Of a stretch of 64,000 nt of DNA, positions 18,121 through 28,709 are shown in pieces. This DNA is from Rhodococcus sp. RD6.2 (GTDB lineage: Bacteria; Actinomycetota; Actinomycetes; Mycobacteriales; Mycobacteriaceae). Every line of letters begins with the position of its first letter. Position 1 is the stretch's first letter. The notes beneath the pieces were generated by a model. The model did not search any database, was not told the DNA's origin, and worked only from the letters and a program-made list of their open reading frames with translations. A program made the position numbers and the translations under genes. The DNA lies in the NCBI RefSeq assembly GCF_001040705.1, contig NZ_CVQP01000001.1, positions 674,324 to 738,323 of the forward strand, read 5' to 3'.

Positions 18121-18801
18121 ATGGTCAACGCCCCGTCCGACGTCGACACCACATCCGCCGACATCGACTCCGAGGTCCTGAGCAGCACCGCCGCTGAGTT
18201 CCTGAGCAGCACCGCCGGTGAGGTCCTCAGCGGCACCGCCGCGTTCGACGCCAGCGGAGACCAGTCGGCGATGCCGTCCTGGGACGACCTCGTTCGCGAA
18301 CACGGAGACCGTGTGTACCGGCTGGCCTACCGGCTGTCCGGCAACGCCCAGGACGCCGAGGATCTGACCCAGGACACCTTCATCAGGGTGTTCCGTTCGC
18401 TGTCCAACTACCAGGCGGGCACCTTCGAGGGGTGGTTGCACCGCATCACGACGAACCTGTTCCTGGACATGGTTCGGCGCCGCAACCGCATCAGGATGGA
18501 GGCGCTGCCCGAGGATTACGAGCGGGTGCCGTCTCAGAACCCGAACCCCGAGCAGGTCTACCACGACGCCCGGCTCGACCCCGACCTGCAGGCCGCACTG
18601 GACTCCCTCGCGCCGGAGTTCCGCGCCGCGGTCGTACTGTGTGACGTCGAAGGCCTGTCCTACGAGGAGATCGGTGCCACACTGGGCGTCAAGCTCGGGA
18701 CCGTGCGCAGCCGGATCCACCGCGGCCGCCAGGCGCTGCGGGACCACCTGTCCGCGGCGCAGGTGGCGCGCGAACTCGAGGCAGGGACGACAGTCGCGTG
18801 A
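18121..18801 (+). CDS. sigE: ECF sigma factor SigE
   Basis: RNA polymerase sigma factor for surface and envelope stress, 226 residues. Region 2 spans about residues 60-130 ([26 protein letters not shown], then [18 protein letters not shown]) and region 4 about 160-210 ([25 protein letters not shown]). The long N-terminal extension before MPSWDDLV is typical of SigE and here contains three tandem 8-residue repeats. The ATG at 18121 has AGGAGG at 18103-18108, rather far at 12 nt. A TTG at 18049 would lie inside the predicted promoter and could only be used from a more distal start. It is followed by its anti-sigma factor and htrA, reproducing the sigE-rseA-htrA-tatB stress locus. Confidence 0.95.
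   Translation: MVNAPSDVDTTSADIDSEVLSSTAAEFLSSTAGEVLSGTAAFDASGDQSAMPSWDDLVREHGDRVYRLAYRLSGNAQDAEDLTQDTFIRVFRSLSNYQAGTFEGWLHRITTNLFLDMVRRRNRIRMEALPEDYERVPSQNPNPEQVYHDARLDPDLQAALDSLAPEFRAAVVLCDVEGLSYEEIGATLGVKLGTVRSRIHRGRQALRDHLSAAQVARELEAGTTVA
18172..18243 (+). repeat. Three 24-bp tandem repeats inside sigE
   Basis: Units 18172-18195, 18196-18219 and 18220-18243 encode [16 protein letters not shown] and EVLSGTAA in the N-terminal extension of SigE, ahead of region 2. The copies differ at a few bases, so they are not a very recent duplication. Confidence 0.9.
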
Positions 18802-18818
18802 GTGTGCAGGAGGAGCGG

Positions 18819-19169
18819 ATGACGCAGGGCCGCGGGCCGCGCCGGTTCGGTTCGACAGAACATCTGGCCAGCGAGGCCGTTGCCGCGTACGTCGACGGCG
18901 AGTTGCAGATGAACGCCTACCTCCGGGCCTCCCAGCACCTGTCCGAGTGCGCGGAGTGCGCGGCTGCGGTCGATGCCCAGCAACATGCCCGGGTCGCGCT
19001 CCGGCAGTCCGGCGAGATCACGATGCCGGTGTCCCTGCTCGGTGTTCTCAGCCGGATTCCGACCTGCCAGCCCGCCGACGAACCGGCCGCCGATGCCGCC
19101 CGGACCAGGCGCCGCGCGGGGTTCACCGCATCCTCCTATTCGCTGCCGACGTGGCGTCGGCGCCGCTGA
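18819..19169 (+). CDS. rseA: Zinc-type anti-sigma factor RseA
   Basis: Soluble anti-sigma factor of 116 residues that would bind SigE. The ZAS motif is visible as HLSECAEC (H-x3-C-x2-C) within an AAYVDGELQMNAYLRASQHL helix, and the N-terminal RFGSTEHLASEAV matches mycobacterial RseA. The C-terminus is short and basic (RRRAG, WRRRR) with no membrane helix, as in M. tuberculosis. The ATG at 18819 is chosen for the strong AGGAGGAG at 18808-18815; a GTG at 18798 overlaps the sigE stop and would add seven residues. Confidence 0.88.
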   Translation: MTQGRGPRRFGSTEHLASEAVAAYVDGELQMNAYLRASQHLSECAECAAAVDAQQHARVALRQSGEITMPVSLLGVLSRIPTCQPADEPAADAARTRRRAGFTASSYSLPTWRRRR

Positions 19170-20771
<1,602 letters not shown>

Positions 20772-20841
20772 CACCCCGGGCGTCGGCTGTGACTCTCCGG
20801 TGAATTCCGGGTTCGGGGGTACGTCCGGGCCGGGTGGCACG

Positions 20842-20847
20842 TAGTCT
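20842..20847 (+). promoter_or_regulatory. Predicted -10 hexamer of tatB (leaderless)
   Basis: TAGTCT ends 6 nt before the tatB GTG, identical to the dapE hexamer, with no ribosome-binding site in the gap. Confidence 0.55.
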
Positions 20848-20853
20848 GGTCAC

Positions 20854-21261
20854 GTGTTTGGCAATATCGGCTGGGGCGAGTTCATGATCCTGCTCGTCGC
20901 TGCGCTCGTGATCCTCGGACCCGAGCGCCTTCCTGGCGCCATTTCCTGGGTCAGCAAGGCGCTGCGTCAGGTGCGCGATTACGCAGGCGGCGCCACGGCG
21001 CAGCTGAAGGACGAACTCGGTCCCGAGTTCGACGACCTGCGCAAGCCGCTCTCCGAACTGAACCAGCTGCGCGGTATGACGCCGCGCGCAGCCATCACCA
21101 AGCATCTCCTCGACGGTGACGACTCGATCTTCACCGGGAACTTCGACGACACGAAGTCGTCCGGTACGTCGTCCGGAGGATCGGGATCCGCGCCGAAGCA
21201 GAAGCCGACGACTCCGCTCGCCGAGGGCGACACGCCCCCCATCGACGTCGACGCCACCTGA
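20854..21261 (+). CDS. tatB: Sec-independent protein translocase subunit TatB
   Basis: Component of the twin-arginine translocase receptor, 135 residues. It has the classic TatA/B layout: a short N-terminal transmembrane helix ([21 protein letters not shown], split by the E and the conserved GPERLP hinge), an amphipathic helix ([15 protein letters not shown]) and a long charged, flexible C-terminus. The glutamate in the helix and the length favour TatB over TatA. It closes the sigE-rseA-htrA-tatB locus as in mycobacteria. Confidence 0.93.
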   Translation: MFGNIGWGEFMILLVAALVILGPERLPGAISWVSKALRQVRDYAGGATAQLKDELGPEFDDLRKPLSELNQLRGMTPRAAITKHLLDGDDSIFTGNFDDTKSSGTSSGGSGSAPKQKPTTPLAEGDTPPIDVDAT

Positions 21262-21273
21262 CGGCGTCCCGCG

Positions 21274-21322
21274 ACATGCGACGAGCCCCGCCCGGGCAAC
21301 CGGGACGGGGCTCGTCGCATGT
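21274..21322. terminator. Bidirectional terminator between tatB and the small exported protein
   Basis: Near-perfect palindrome with 22-bp arms beginning ACATGCGACGAGCCCCG and a GCAA tetraloop, one unpaired base on the right arm. It lies 12 bp after the tatB stop and 6 bp after the stop of the converging gene, so it can serve both. Confidence 0.9.
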
Positions 21323-21328
21323 TGGGGA

Positions 21329-21772
21329 TCAGGAGCCGAACAGCTGCTCGATCAGGCCCGGCTCGCCGACCCAGCCGCTACCAGTGTCGAGCGAGCCGAA
21401 GAGCGGACGGACTTCCGCGGGGGCGACCAGGTCGCGGTAGGTGATCGTGTAGACCACCTCGTCGTCCACGGTGCACACGTGCCGAACCTCGTAGGTGCCG
21501 TCAGGCACGCCGCCCCACGAGTACCCCTGCCAGCCGTCGTCACCCGGGGAGGTGGGCGCCACGTCCTCGACGACGTTCCCGGTGGTCTGATCGAACAGCG
21601 TCGCGCCGCACAGGGTGCCCAGCGGAACACCCTCGACCGATGCGGTCACGTCGTTCTCGATCACGTCGGCGGTCGAGGTGATCGACGCGGCCGACGCGGC
21701 GCCGGTGGAGAGCAGGAGCAAGGGTGCGGCCGCGGCTGCGGTGAGAGCCGTGCGCACGAGGAGTGTCGTCAT
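21329..21772 (-). CDS. Small exported protein of unknown function
   Basis: Protein of 147 residues with a clear signal peptide (MTTLLVRTALTAAAAAPLL, cleavage near an ASA motif at about residue 28). The mature part of about 118 residues is acidic and has two cysteines (TLCGATL and RHVCTVDD) that could form a disulfide. Repeated aromatic/Gly stretches (GWQGYSWGGVPDGTY) suggest a small beta-domain. The family is not recognised. The ATG at 21772 begins the signal peptide. It shares a bidirectional terminator with tatB. Confidence 0.7.
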   Translation of the reverse strand: MTTLLVRTALTAAAAAPLLLLSTGAASAASITSTADVIENDVTASVEGVPLGTLCGATLFDQTTGNVVEDVAPTSPGDDGWQGYSWGGVPDGTYEVRHVCTVDDEVVYTITYRDLVAPAEVRPLFGSLDTGSGWVGEPGLIEQLFGS

Positions 21773-21941
21773 ACCCGATCCGTTCCTTGTCGCTGGATGT
21801 CGCGATCGCCGCGACACCGTGGAGTGAACCATCGACCGATGGTTCGGAACAGAAGGTAACAATGACGATGATTCGCAGGGAGCGAATCGGACATTTGTCG
21901 GTGTCGAGAGGTAACAGTTTCTCGGGATATCAGGTTTCGGG

Positions 21942-23078
21942 CTACAGGTGCCGGGTGGTGTCGATGCCGAGGGACATGCCCGCCAGGCCGCGGGCGCGGA
22001 CGGACAACTTGTCCGCGATGCTGCGCAGTGCGGCGCCCGCGGCGGAGTCGGGTTCCGACAGAACGATCGGGACGCCGGCGTCGCCGCCTTCACGTACGGA
22101 CTGCTCCAGCGGAATCTGACCGAGCAGCGGCACCTGCGCGCCGACCGCGCGGGTGAGGCGATCGGCGACGGTCTGACCTCCTCCGGACCCGAACACGTCC
22201 ATGCGGGTGCCGTCCGGCAGCTCCATCCAGGACATGTTCTCCACGACACCGACGATCCGCTGACGGGTCTGCAGCGCGATCGAACCCGCCCGCTCGGCAA
22301 CCTCGGCGGCCGCCTGCTGCGGCGTGGTGACCACGAGGATCTCGGCGCCGGGGATGAGCTGCGCGACGGAGATCGCGACGTCGCCGGTACCCGGCGGCAG
22401 GTCGAGCAGGAGGACGTCGAGGTCGCCCCAGAACACGTCGGCGAGGAACTGCTGCAGCGCGCGGTGCAGCATGGGTCCGCGCCACACGACGGGGGTGTTG
22501 CCCTGCGTGAACTGCGCGATCGAGATCATCTTCACGTCGTGCGCGATGGGCGGCATGATCATCCGCTCGACCTGGGTCGGCTTCGCATCGGTGCCGAGCA
22601 TGCGGGGGATCGAGTGACCGTAGATGTCCGCGTCGAGGACGCCGACGGACAGGCCCTTGGCGGCCATCGCGGCGGCGAGGTTGACGGTGACCGACGACTT
22701 GCCGACACCGCCCTTGCCGGACGCCACCGCGTAGACGCGGGTGAGCGATCCGGGCTGCGCGAACGGGATGACCGGCTCGGTCGACTCCCCGCGCAGCGAC
22801 TTGCGTAGTTCGGTGCGCTGCTCGTCGTTCATCACGTCGAGTTCGACGCGGATCGCGCCGACGCCCGCGACGTCCGCGACGGCCTTCGTCACCCGTTCGG
22901 TGATCTCGGTGCGCATCGGGCAGCCCGCAGTGGTCAGGTAGATGACGATGTCGACGCTGCCGTCGTCCTCGAGCGTGACGCTCTTGACCATGCCCAGTTC
23001 GGTGATGGGCTTGCGGATCTCCGGGTCGAGCACCTTGGCGAGGGCACCACGAACGTCGGACTCGGTCACTGCAGACAT
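21942..23078 (-). CDS. mrp: Mrp/NBP35-family Fe-S cluster carrier ATPase
   Basis: Cytosolic P-loop protein implicated in iron-sulfur cluster assembly or transfer, 378 residues. The N-terminal MIP18/DUF59 domain covers about residues 5-90 (LAKVLDPEIRKPITELGM); the ATPase domain has the deviant Walker A GKGGVGKS at 121-128 with VTVNLAAAMA after it and DLPPGTGD as switch II. The length is that of the usual actinobacterial two-domain Mrp. It starts at ATG 23078, 7 nt after a leaderless-type -10, and lies 26 bp downstream of the transglycosylase gene. Confidence 0.92.
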   Translation of the reverse strand: MSAVTESDVRGALAKVLDPEIRKPITELGMVKSVTLEDDGSVDIVIYLTTAGCPMRTEITERVTKAVADVAGVGAIRVELDVMNDEQRTELRKSLRGESTEPVIPFAQPGSLTRVYAVASGKGGVGKSSVTVNLAAAMAAKGLSVGVLDADIYGHSIPRMLGTDAKPTQVERMIMPPIAHDVKMISIAQFTQGNTPVVWRGPMLHRALQQFLADVFWGDLDVLLLDLPPGTGDVAISVAQLIPGAEILVVTTPQQAAAEVAERAGSIALQTRQRIVGVVENMSWMELPDGTRMDVFGSGGGQTVADRLTRAVGAQVPLLGQIPLEQSVREGGDAGVPIVLSEPDSAAGAALRSIADKLSVRARGLAGMSLGIDTTRHL

Positions 23079-23085
23079 GCCACCA

Positions 23086-23091
23086 ATGGTA
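23086..23091 (-). promoter_or_regulatory. Predicted -10 hexamer of mrp (leaderless)
   Basis: TACCAT on the minus strand ends 7 nt before the mrp ATG. It implies mrp has its own transcript besides any readthrough from the transglycosylase genes. Confidence 0.5.
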
Positions 23092-23103
23092 GGTGCCGCC
23101 CTC

Positions 23104-23946
23104 TCAGTGGATTCGCGGCAGGTCGGCCGAGCTCGGGTTGACGCCCGTCGAGTAGGCGAGTGACCAGGCGGTCACGTTCGCGACGTAGGCCATCGAGTTG
23201 TTGTAGCGCAGGATCGCCTTGGTGGCCGACACGATGTCGCGCATGTTGGTTCCGCCGTCGCACAGGTAGGTGGCGGTGGACGCGGCCGCGTCGTAGAGGT
23301 TCTGGGGGTCGGCGACGCCGTCACCGTTGCCGTCGGTGCCGTAGAGGGCCCACGTGGACGGAATGAATTGGGTGGGGCCGACTGCGCGGTCGTAGACGGT
23401 GTCGCCGTCGAGCGCGCCACCGTCGGTGTCCATGATGACGGCCTGGCCGGGGAGGCTGCCGTCGAGGGGCAGGCCGATGATGGGTTCGATCAGGTTGCCG
23501 CGCTCGTCGGCCTTGCCGCCGTTCGCGTGGCTCGACTCGACCCGGCCGACGCCGGCGACCTGCATCCAGGAGATGCCGCACGTGGGGTTGCGTTCGGCGA
23601 GTACGCGTTCCGCCGACCGATAGGCGTCGTAGTTGATCGCGGGGATTCCCAGCGGGCCCTCCGGCAGCGGTTCGGGCGCGGCTGCCGGGGCGGGCGCGGG
23701 AGCGGCGGCGAATGCGGGAGTCGCGGTAGCGGGCTCCGGAACGATGGCCTCCGGCTCCGGTGCCGGTGCTTGTTCCGCGGGAGCGTCGGTCAGTGGCGAC
23801 GCCTTCGCTGTCGTGAGGAACGGCAGGGTGATGGTCGCGCCGCCGGCATTGGCCGCCGTGACCAGTCCGGTCGGGACGAGTCCGGCGAGTGCGATGACCG
23901 AGTTGCGTTTTGCCTTCGACTCCGTCGGTTTGGTGTGGCGACCCAC
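23104..23946 (-). CDS. Exported lytic transglycosylase-like protein (Rv1230c-like)
   Basis: Probable periplasmic or wall-associated muramidase, 280 residues. After a basic start (VGRHTKPTESKAKR) comes a hydrophobic segment and an Ala/Pro-rich linker, then a soluble transglycosylase/MltB-like domain: GVGRVESSHANGG with the putative catalytic glutamate, DRAVGPTQFIPSTWALYG and a DGNGDGVADPQNLYDAA calcium-like loop. The GTG at 23946 is chosen because AGGAGG is 6 nt upstream. It is similar in plan to the next gene upstream and probably arose from the same ancestor. It precedes mrp in the same direction. Confidence 0.85.
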   Translation of the reverse strand: MGRHTKPTESKAKRNSVIALAGLVPTGLVTAANAGGATITLPFLTTAKASPLTDAPAEQAPAPEPEAIVPEPATATPAFAAAPAPAPAAAPEPLPEGPLGIPAINYDAYRSAERVLAERNPTCGISWMQVAGVGRVESSHANGGKADERGNLIEPIIGLPLDGSLPGQAVIMDTDGGALDGDTVYDRAVGPTQFIPSTWALYGTDGNGDGVADPQNLYDAAASTATYLCDGGTNMRDIVSATKAILRYNNSMAYVANVTAWSLAYSTGVNPSSADLPRIH

Positions 23947-24155
23947 GTCGTACCTCCTGGGGCTCCCGCAGGTACGGGGCCAGTCGTTGGTGAACGCAGG
24001 CGACGCTACCCGATTCGCAACATTGCCGTTATGTAGTCGTGACCTTTCCGCGCGGAATTTCGCCACGAATCTCCAGGTTGAGACGGTAAAAACTAGGGTC
24101 TCAAAATTATCTCGACACGCGCGTTTCCGATGACGCAGAGATTACGACGTCGTCG

Positions 24156-25226
<1,071 letters not shown>

Positions 25227-25265
25227 TCGCAATCCCCCGGGTCTCGTCGCGCCGGGCACCCCACC

Positions 25266-25291
25266 CGTTATGTGACCGAGGTTACATAACG
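25266..25291. promoter_or_regulatory. CRP/GlxR-like operator upstream of a transglycosylase gene
   Basis: A 26-bp palindrome with 10-bp arms (nine matching) whose core TGTGACCGAGGTTACA fits the TGTGA-N6-TCACA consensus of cAMP-receptor-type regulators with one mismatch. It is 40 bp upstream of the transglycosylase start. Confidence 0.6.
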
Positions 25292-25331
25292 GAAACGTTG
25301 CTCGCCGGACGTTCGGGCGAAGCCTCGGGGT

Positions 25332-25847
25332 TCACCGGCTCGGCCGGGGCTCCTCGTCGTCGTCGCGTGCGGCGAGGAGCGACTTGATCTCTTCCAGCTC
25401 GCGGCGCAGGTAGTCGCGGGTCGCGACTTCCCCGACCGCGAGGCGAAGCGACGCCAGCTCGCGCGCCAGGAACTCCGTGTCCGCCTTCGTCTGCTCGGCC
25501 CGCGCCCGGTCCTCCTCCAGCGAGACACGGTCCCGGTTCTCCTGCCGGTTCTGTGCCAGCAGGATCAGCGGCGCCGCGTACGCCGCCTGCGTGGAGAACG
25601 CGAGGTTCAGCAGGATGAACGGGTACGGGTCCCACTGCAGGCCGATCGCCGCGACGTTGAGAATGATCCAGACGATCACTACCACCGTCTGGATCAGCAG
25701 GTACTTGCCCGTGCCGAGGAATCGGGCGATGGATTCGCTGACGCGGCCCACGGCCTCGACGTCGATGTGGAACCCGCGCCAGCCCCCGCCCGGTGTCTCG
25801 AGGCGGGCCCGGGCGCTCTGCGACGCGGACGGACGCTTGTCACTCAT
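25332..25847 (-). CDS. DUF1003 membrane protein
   Basis: Inner-membrane protein of 171 residues with two closely spaced transmembrane helices (KYLLIQTVVVIVWIILNVAA and PFILLNLAFSTQAAYAAPLIL, separated by a short QWDPY loop) and the family signature QNRQENRDR after them. A charged, probably coiled-coil C-terminus follows. Function unknown. It overlaps the start region of the next gene's end by 8 bp and corresponds in position to Rv1231c. Confidence 0.9.
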   Translation of the reverse strand: MSDKRPSASQSARARLETPGGGWRGFHIDVEAVGRVSESIARFLGTGKYLLIQTVVVIVWIILNVAAIGLQWDPYPFILLNLAFSTQAAYAAPLILLAQNRQENRDRVSLEEDRARAEQTKADTEFLARELASLRLAVGEVATRDYLRRELEEIKSLLAARDDDEEPRPSR

Positions 25848-27111
25848 CGACGCTCTCCTCCTCGCGCCAGTCCTCCGGCAGCAGGTGGTCCAGGACGTCG
25901 TCGACGGCGACGGCGCCGAGGAGGTGGCCCTCGTCGTCGACCACGGGCCCACAGACGAGGTTGTAACGCGCGAAGTAGCGCGTCACCTGTGCCAGGGGAT
26001 CCTCGGGGGAGAGTCGGATCAGGTCGGTGTCGAGCAGCCCGCCGACCAGCGACGCGGGCGGTTCTCGCAGTAACCGCTGTATGTGCACGCAGCCGAGATA
26101 GCGTCCGGTCGGGGTGGAGATCGGCGGGCGCACCACGAACGCCATGCTCGCCAGCGCGGGCGTCAGGTCGGGGTGGCGTGCCCTGGCCAACGCCTCCGCG
26201 ACCGTCGTCGCGGGGGTGAGGATCACCGGCTCCGGGGTCATCAGGCCGCCCGCGGTGTCGGGGGAGTGCTCGAGCAGCCTGCGCACCGGCTCCGAGTCCT
26301 CCGGGTCCATCAACTGCAGCAGCGATTCGGCTTCGGTCTCCGGAAGTTCACCGAGCAGGTCGGCCGCGTCGTCCGGGTCCATCGCCTCGAGGACGTCGGC
26401 GGCGCGTTCGACTTCGAGGTGTGTCAGCAGGTCGGTCTGGTCGTCCGTGGGGAGCTCCTGCAGCACGTCCGCGAGGCGCTCGTCGTCGAGTGCGAGTGCG
26501 ACCTCGTGCTTGCGCTTGTCGGGCAGGTCCCGCATCGCGTTCGCCACGTCCGCCGGGCGCATGCCCTCGAACTGCGCGAGTAGTTGTGACACTCCTTGCC
26601 CCGGGAGGTCGAGTTGCGAGTTAGTCAGGCCCTGGACGTGCTGCCACGCGACGACGTGGATCGGTGAGCGTCGGGCCAGCCCGGCTCTCGGCTTGCGGAC
26701 GGCGACGCGGTTGACCACCCAGTCGCGGGTTCGCGTCAGCTCGATGCCGAGGTCGACGACGAGAACGTCGACGCCGGCGAGATCGTCGAGTTCGGGGTCG
26801 TCGACGCGGACCCTGGTGTCGACGACCTGGGCGAGCGCGAGGACCTCACCGGGCTTCTGCGTGAACTTGCGAAGGCTGACGCTGCCGGTCAGCGTGACGG
26901 ATCCGGGTTCGACGGCGGTGACACGCAGCATCGGGACGAAGATGCGACGCCTCGTCACCAGTTCGACGACCAGCCCGAGTACCCGGGGCTGCTGGCGTCC
27001 GACGCGGATGGTGATGACGACATCGCGGACGCGGCCGATGGATTCGCCGTCGGGTCCGAGCACGACCAGGCCTGCGAGCCTGGCTGCGAAGACCTTGTTG
27101 ACTGCTGCCAT
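25840..27111 (-). CDS. PRC-barrel / MgtE-N / CBS domain protein (Rv1232c-like)
   Basis: Cytosolic protein of 423 residues. An N-terminal PRC-barrel-like segment (LAGLVVLGPDGESIGRVRDVV) is followed by a middle region, then an MgtE-type N domain of helical repeats (MRPADVANAMRDLPD, ADVLEAMDPDDAADLLGEL) and two CBS motifs (GGLMTPEPVILTPATTV and YNLVCGPVVDDEGHLLGAV). It lacks the five-helix transport domain of MgtE, so it is not a Mg2+ channel itself; it resembles that channel's Mg2+-sensing cytosolic part. A CorA-type Mg2+/Co2+ transporter is encoded 3.4 kb away. Role unproven. Confidence 0.85.
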   Translation of the reverse strand: MAAVNKVFAARLAGLVVLGPDGESIGRVRDVVITIRVGRQQPRVLGLVVELVTRRRIFVPMLRVTAVEPGSVTLTGSVSLRKFTQKPGEVLALAQVVDTRVRVDDPELDDLAGVDVLVVDLGIELTRTRDWVVNRVAVRKPRAGLARRSPIHVVAWQHVQGLTNSQLDLPGQGVSQLLAQFEGMRPADVANAMRDLPDKRKHEVALALDDERLADVLQELPTDDQTDLLTHLEVERAADVLEAMDPDDAADLLGELPETEAESLLQLMDPEDSEPVRRLLEHSPDTAGGLMTPEPVILTPATTVAEALARARHPDLTPALASMAFVVRPPISTPTGRYLGCVHIQRLLREPPASLVGGLLDTDLIRLSPEDPLAQVTRYFARYNLVCGPVVDDEGHLLGAVAVDDVLDHLLPEDWREEESVDE

Positions 27112-27187
27112 GATGACAAGGCTAATTGGCGCGGTGTCCGATCGTGGGATCGCGGACGCTGCCACGGTTCACGGTCGGAGGTCCACG

Positions 27188-28144
27188 ATGGTGCAGGCAC
27201 GTCCGCGGCGATCGGTACTCGCCGTTCCCGGCAGCAGTCGCAAGATGATCGAGAAGGCGAAGGGCCTGCCCGCCGACGAGGTGTTCCTCGACCTCGAGGA
27301 CGCGGTGTCGCCGCTCGCAAAGGCGCAGGCGCGCACCGAGATCGCGGACGCGCTCGCGTCGGACGGGTGGGGCTCCCAGATCAAGGTGGTGCGCGTCAAC
27401 GACTGGACGACGCAGTGGACCCACCGCGACGTGGTCGACGTGGTGTCGGCGGCCGGTGCGCACGTCGACGCGATCCTGCTGCCGAAGGTGGTCGACGCCA
27501 GCCACGTACAGGCACTCGACCTGCTGCTGACCCAGGTGGAGAAGGAGAACGGTCTCGAGGTCGGACGAATCGGGATCGAGGCGCAGATCGAGAACGCGAT
27601 CGGCCTGACCAACATCAACCGGATCGCGACCGCGAGCCCGCGGGTGCAGACGCTGGTGTTCGGACCCGCCGACTTCATGGCGAGCATCAACATGCGCACC
27701 CTCGTCGTAGGCGAGCAGCCCGAGGGCTACGACACCGGTGACGCGTACCACCACATCCTCATGACGATTCTCATGGCGGCCCGGGCACACGGCCTCGAGG
27801 CGATCGATGGTCCCTACCTGCAGATTCGTGATGTCGATGCGTTCCGGCGGGCCGCTGCCCGGTCGGCCGCGCTCGGCTTCGACGGCAAGTGGGTGCTGCA
27901 TCCCACGCAGATCGACGCCGCCAACGAGGTCTTCAGTCCGCGTCAGGAGGACTACGACAAGGCCGAGATGATCCTGGAAGCGTACGAGTTCCACACCTCC
28001 GCCGCGGGTGGTGCGCGCGGTGCCGCCATGCTCGGCGACGAGATGATCGACGAGGCGAGCGCGAAGATGGCTCAGGTGATCGCTGCGAAAGGCCGCGCCG
28101 CCCGGATGACACGCACGACGCGATTCGATCCGGAATCTCCGTAA
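27188..28144 (+). CDS. HpcH/HpaI-family CoA-ester lyase (CitE-like)
   Basis: TIM-barrel lyase or thioesterase acting on acyl-CoA esters such as citramalyl-, malyl- or methylmalyl-CoA, 318 residues. Motifs are RSVLAVPGSSRKMIEKA, the metal-site FLDLEDAVSP, KVVRVND with the conserved Arg, IGIEAQIENAIGL with the metal glutamate, FGPADFMAS and KWVLHPTQI. It lacks citrate-lyase alpha and gamma partners nearby, so it is a stand-alone lyase rather than part of citrate fermentation. The ATG at 27188 has GGAGG at 27177-27181. Confidence 0.87.
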   Translation: MVQARPRRSVLAVPGSSRKMIEKAKGLPADEVFLDLEDAVSPLAKAQARTEIADALASDGWGSQIKVVRVNDWTTQWTHRDVVDVVSAAGAHVDAILLPKVVDASHVQALDLLLTQVEKENGLEVGRIGIEAQIENAIGLTNINRIATASPRVQTLVFGPADFMASINMRTLVVGEQPEGYDTGDAYHHILMTILMAARAHGLEAIDGPYLQIRDVDAFRRAAARSAALGFDGKWVLHPTQIDAANEVFSPRQEDYDKAEMILEAYEFHTSAAGGARGAAMLGDEMIDEASAKMAQVIAAKGRAARMTRTTRFDPESP

Positions 28145-28199
28145 ACTGGACATGGGCACGCCCGCCGGGGTGTGTCCGCCCGGACGAAAGCAGGAGTCG

Positions 28200-28691
28200 A
28201 TGCCCAATCCACTCGGAACGCCGAATCAGCCCGGACGGGGCGGACTTCCGACGCCGCCCACGGGCTGGCCGATCGGCTCCTATCCCACGTACGCAGAGGC
28301 GCAGCGCGCCGTCGACTACCTGTCGGATCAGCAGTTCTCGGTCGAGGATGTGACCATCGTCGGTGTCGACCTGATGCAGGTCGAGCGGGTGCTCGGGCGC
28401 CTCAGCTGGGCGAAAGTCATTGGTGGCGGCATCGTTTCGGGTGCCTGGCTCGGCGTGTTCCTCGGCCTGCTTCTCGGCCTGTTCACCGACAACCTGCTCG
28501 GTCCGCTGATCGCGGGCATCCTCGGCGGCATCGTGTTCGGTGTCATCTCGACGACCATCCCGTACGCGGCGACGCGGGGCACCCGCGACTTCGCCTCGAC
28601 CATGCAACTGGTGGCGGGACGCTACGACGTGCTCTGTGAACCGAAGACGGCGGAACGGGCCCGCGACATGCTGGCCAAGCTGGCGCTCTGA
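28200..28691 (+). CDS. Glycine-zipper membrane protein, general-stress-protein-17M N-domain type (Rv1234-like)
   Basis: Protein of 163 residues with an N-terminal domain of the GSP17M kind (PIGSYPTYAEAQRAVDYL, FSVEDVTIVGVDL) followed by two glycine-rich hydrophobic helices (VIGGGIVSGAWLGVFLGLLLG and LLGPLIAGILGGIVFGVI, each shortened here) and a short cytosolic tail ending in a second mixed domain. Probably an inner-membrane stress-associated protein. AGGAG at 28192-28196 supports the ATG at 28200. Confidence 0.8.
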   Translation: MPNPLGTPNQPGRGGLPTPPTGWPIGSYPTYAEAQRAVDYLSDQQFSVEDVTIVGVDLMQVERVLGRLSWAKVIGGGIVSGAWLGVFLGLLLGLFTDNLLGPLIAGILGGIVFGVISTTIPYAATRGTRDFASTMQLVAGRYDVLCEPKTAERARDMLAKLAL

Positions 28692-28709
28692 CGGCGCGTG
28701 GGGAGCGGC

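Noticed and set aside
23947-24155. c-di-AMP (ydaO-type) riboswitch ahead of the transglycosylase genes
   Set aside because: Such genes often carry this riboswitch in actinobacteria, but I could not find its conserved G-rich and GAA elements in either leader.
25840-27111. MgtE magnesium channel
   Set aside because: The MgtE-N and CBS parts are present but the membrane domain is missing, so it cannot be a channel by itself.
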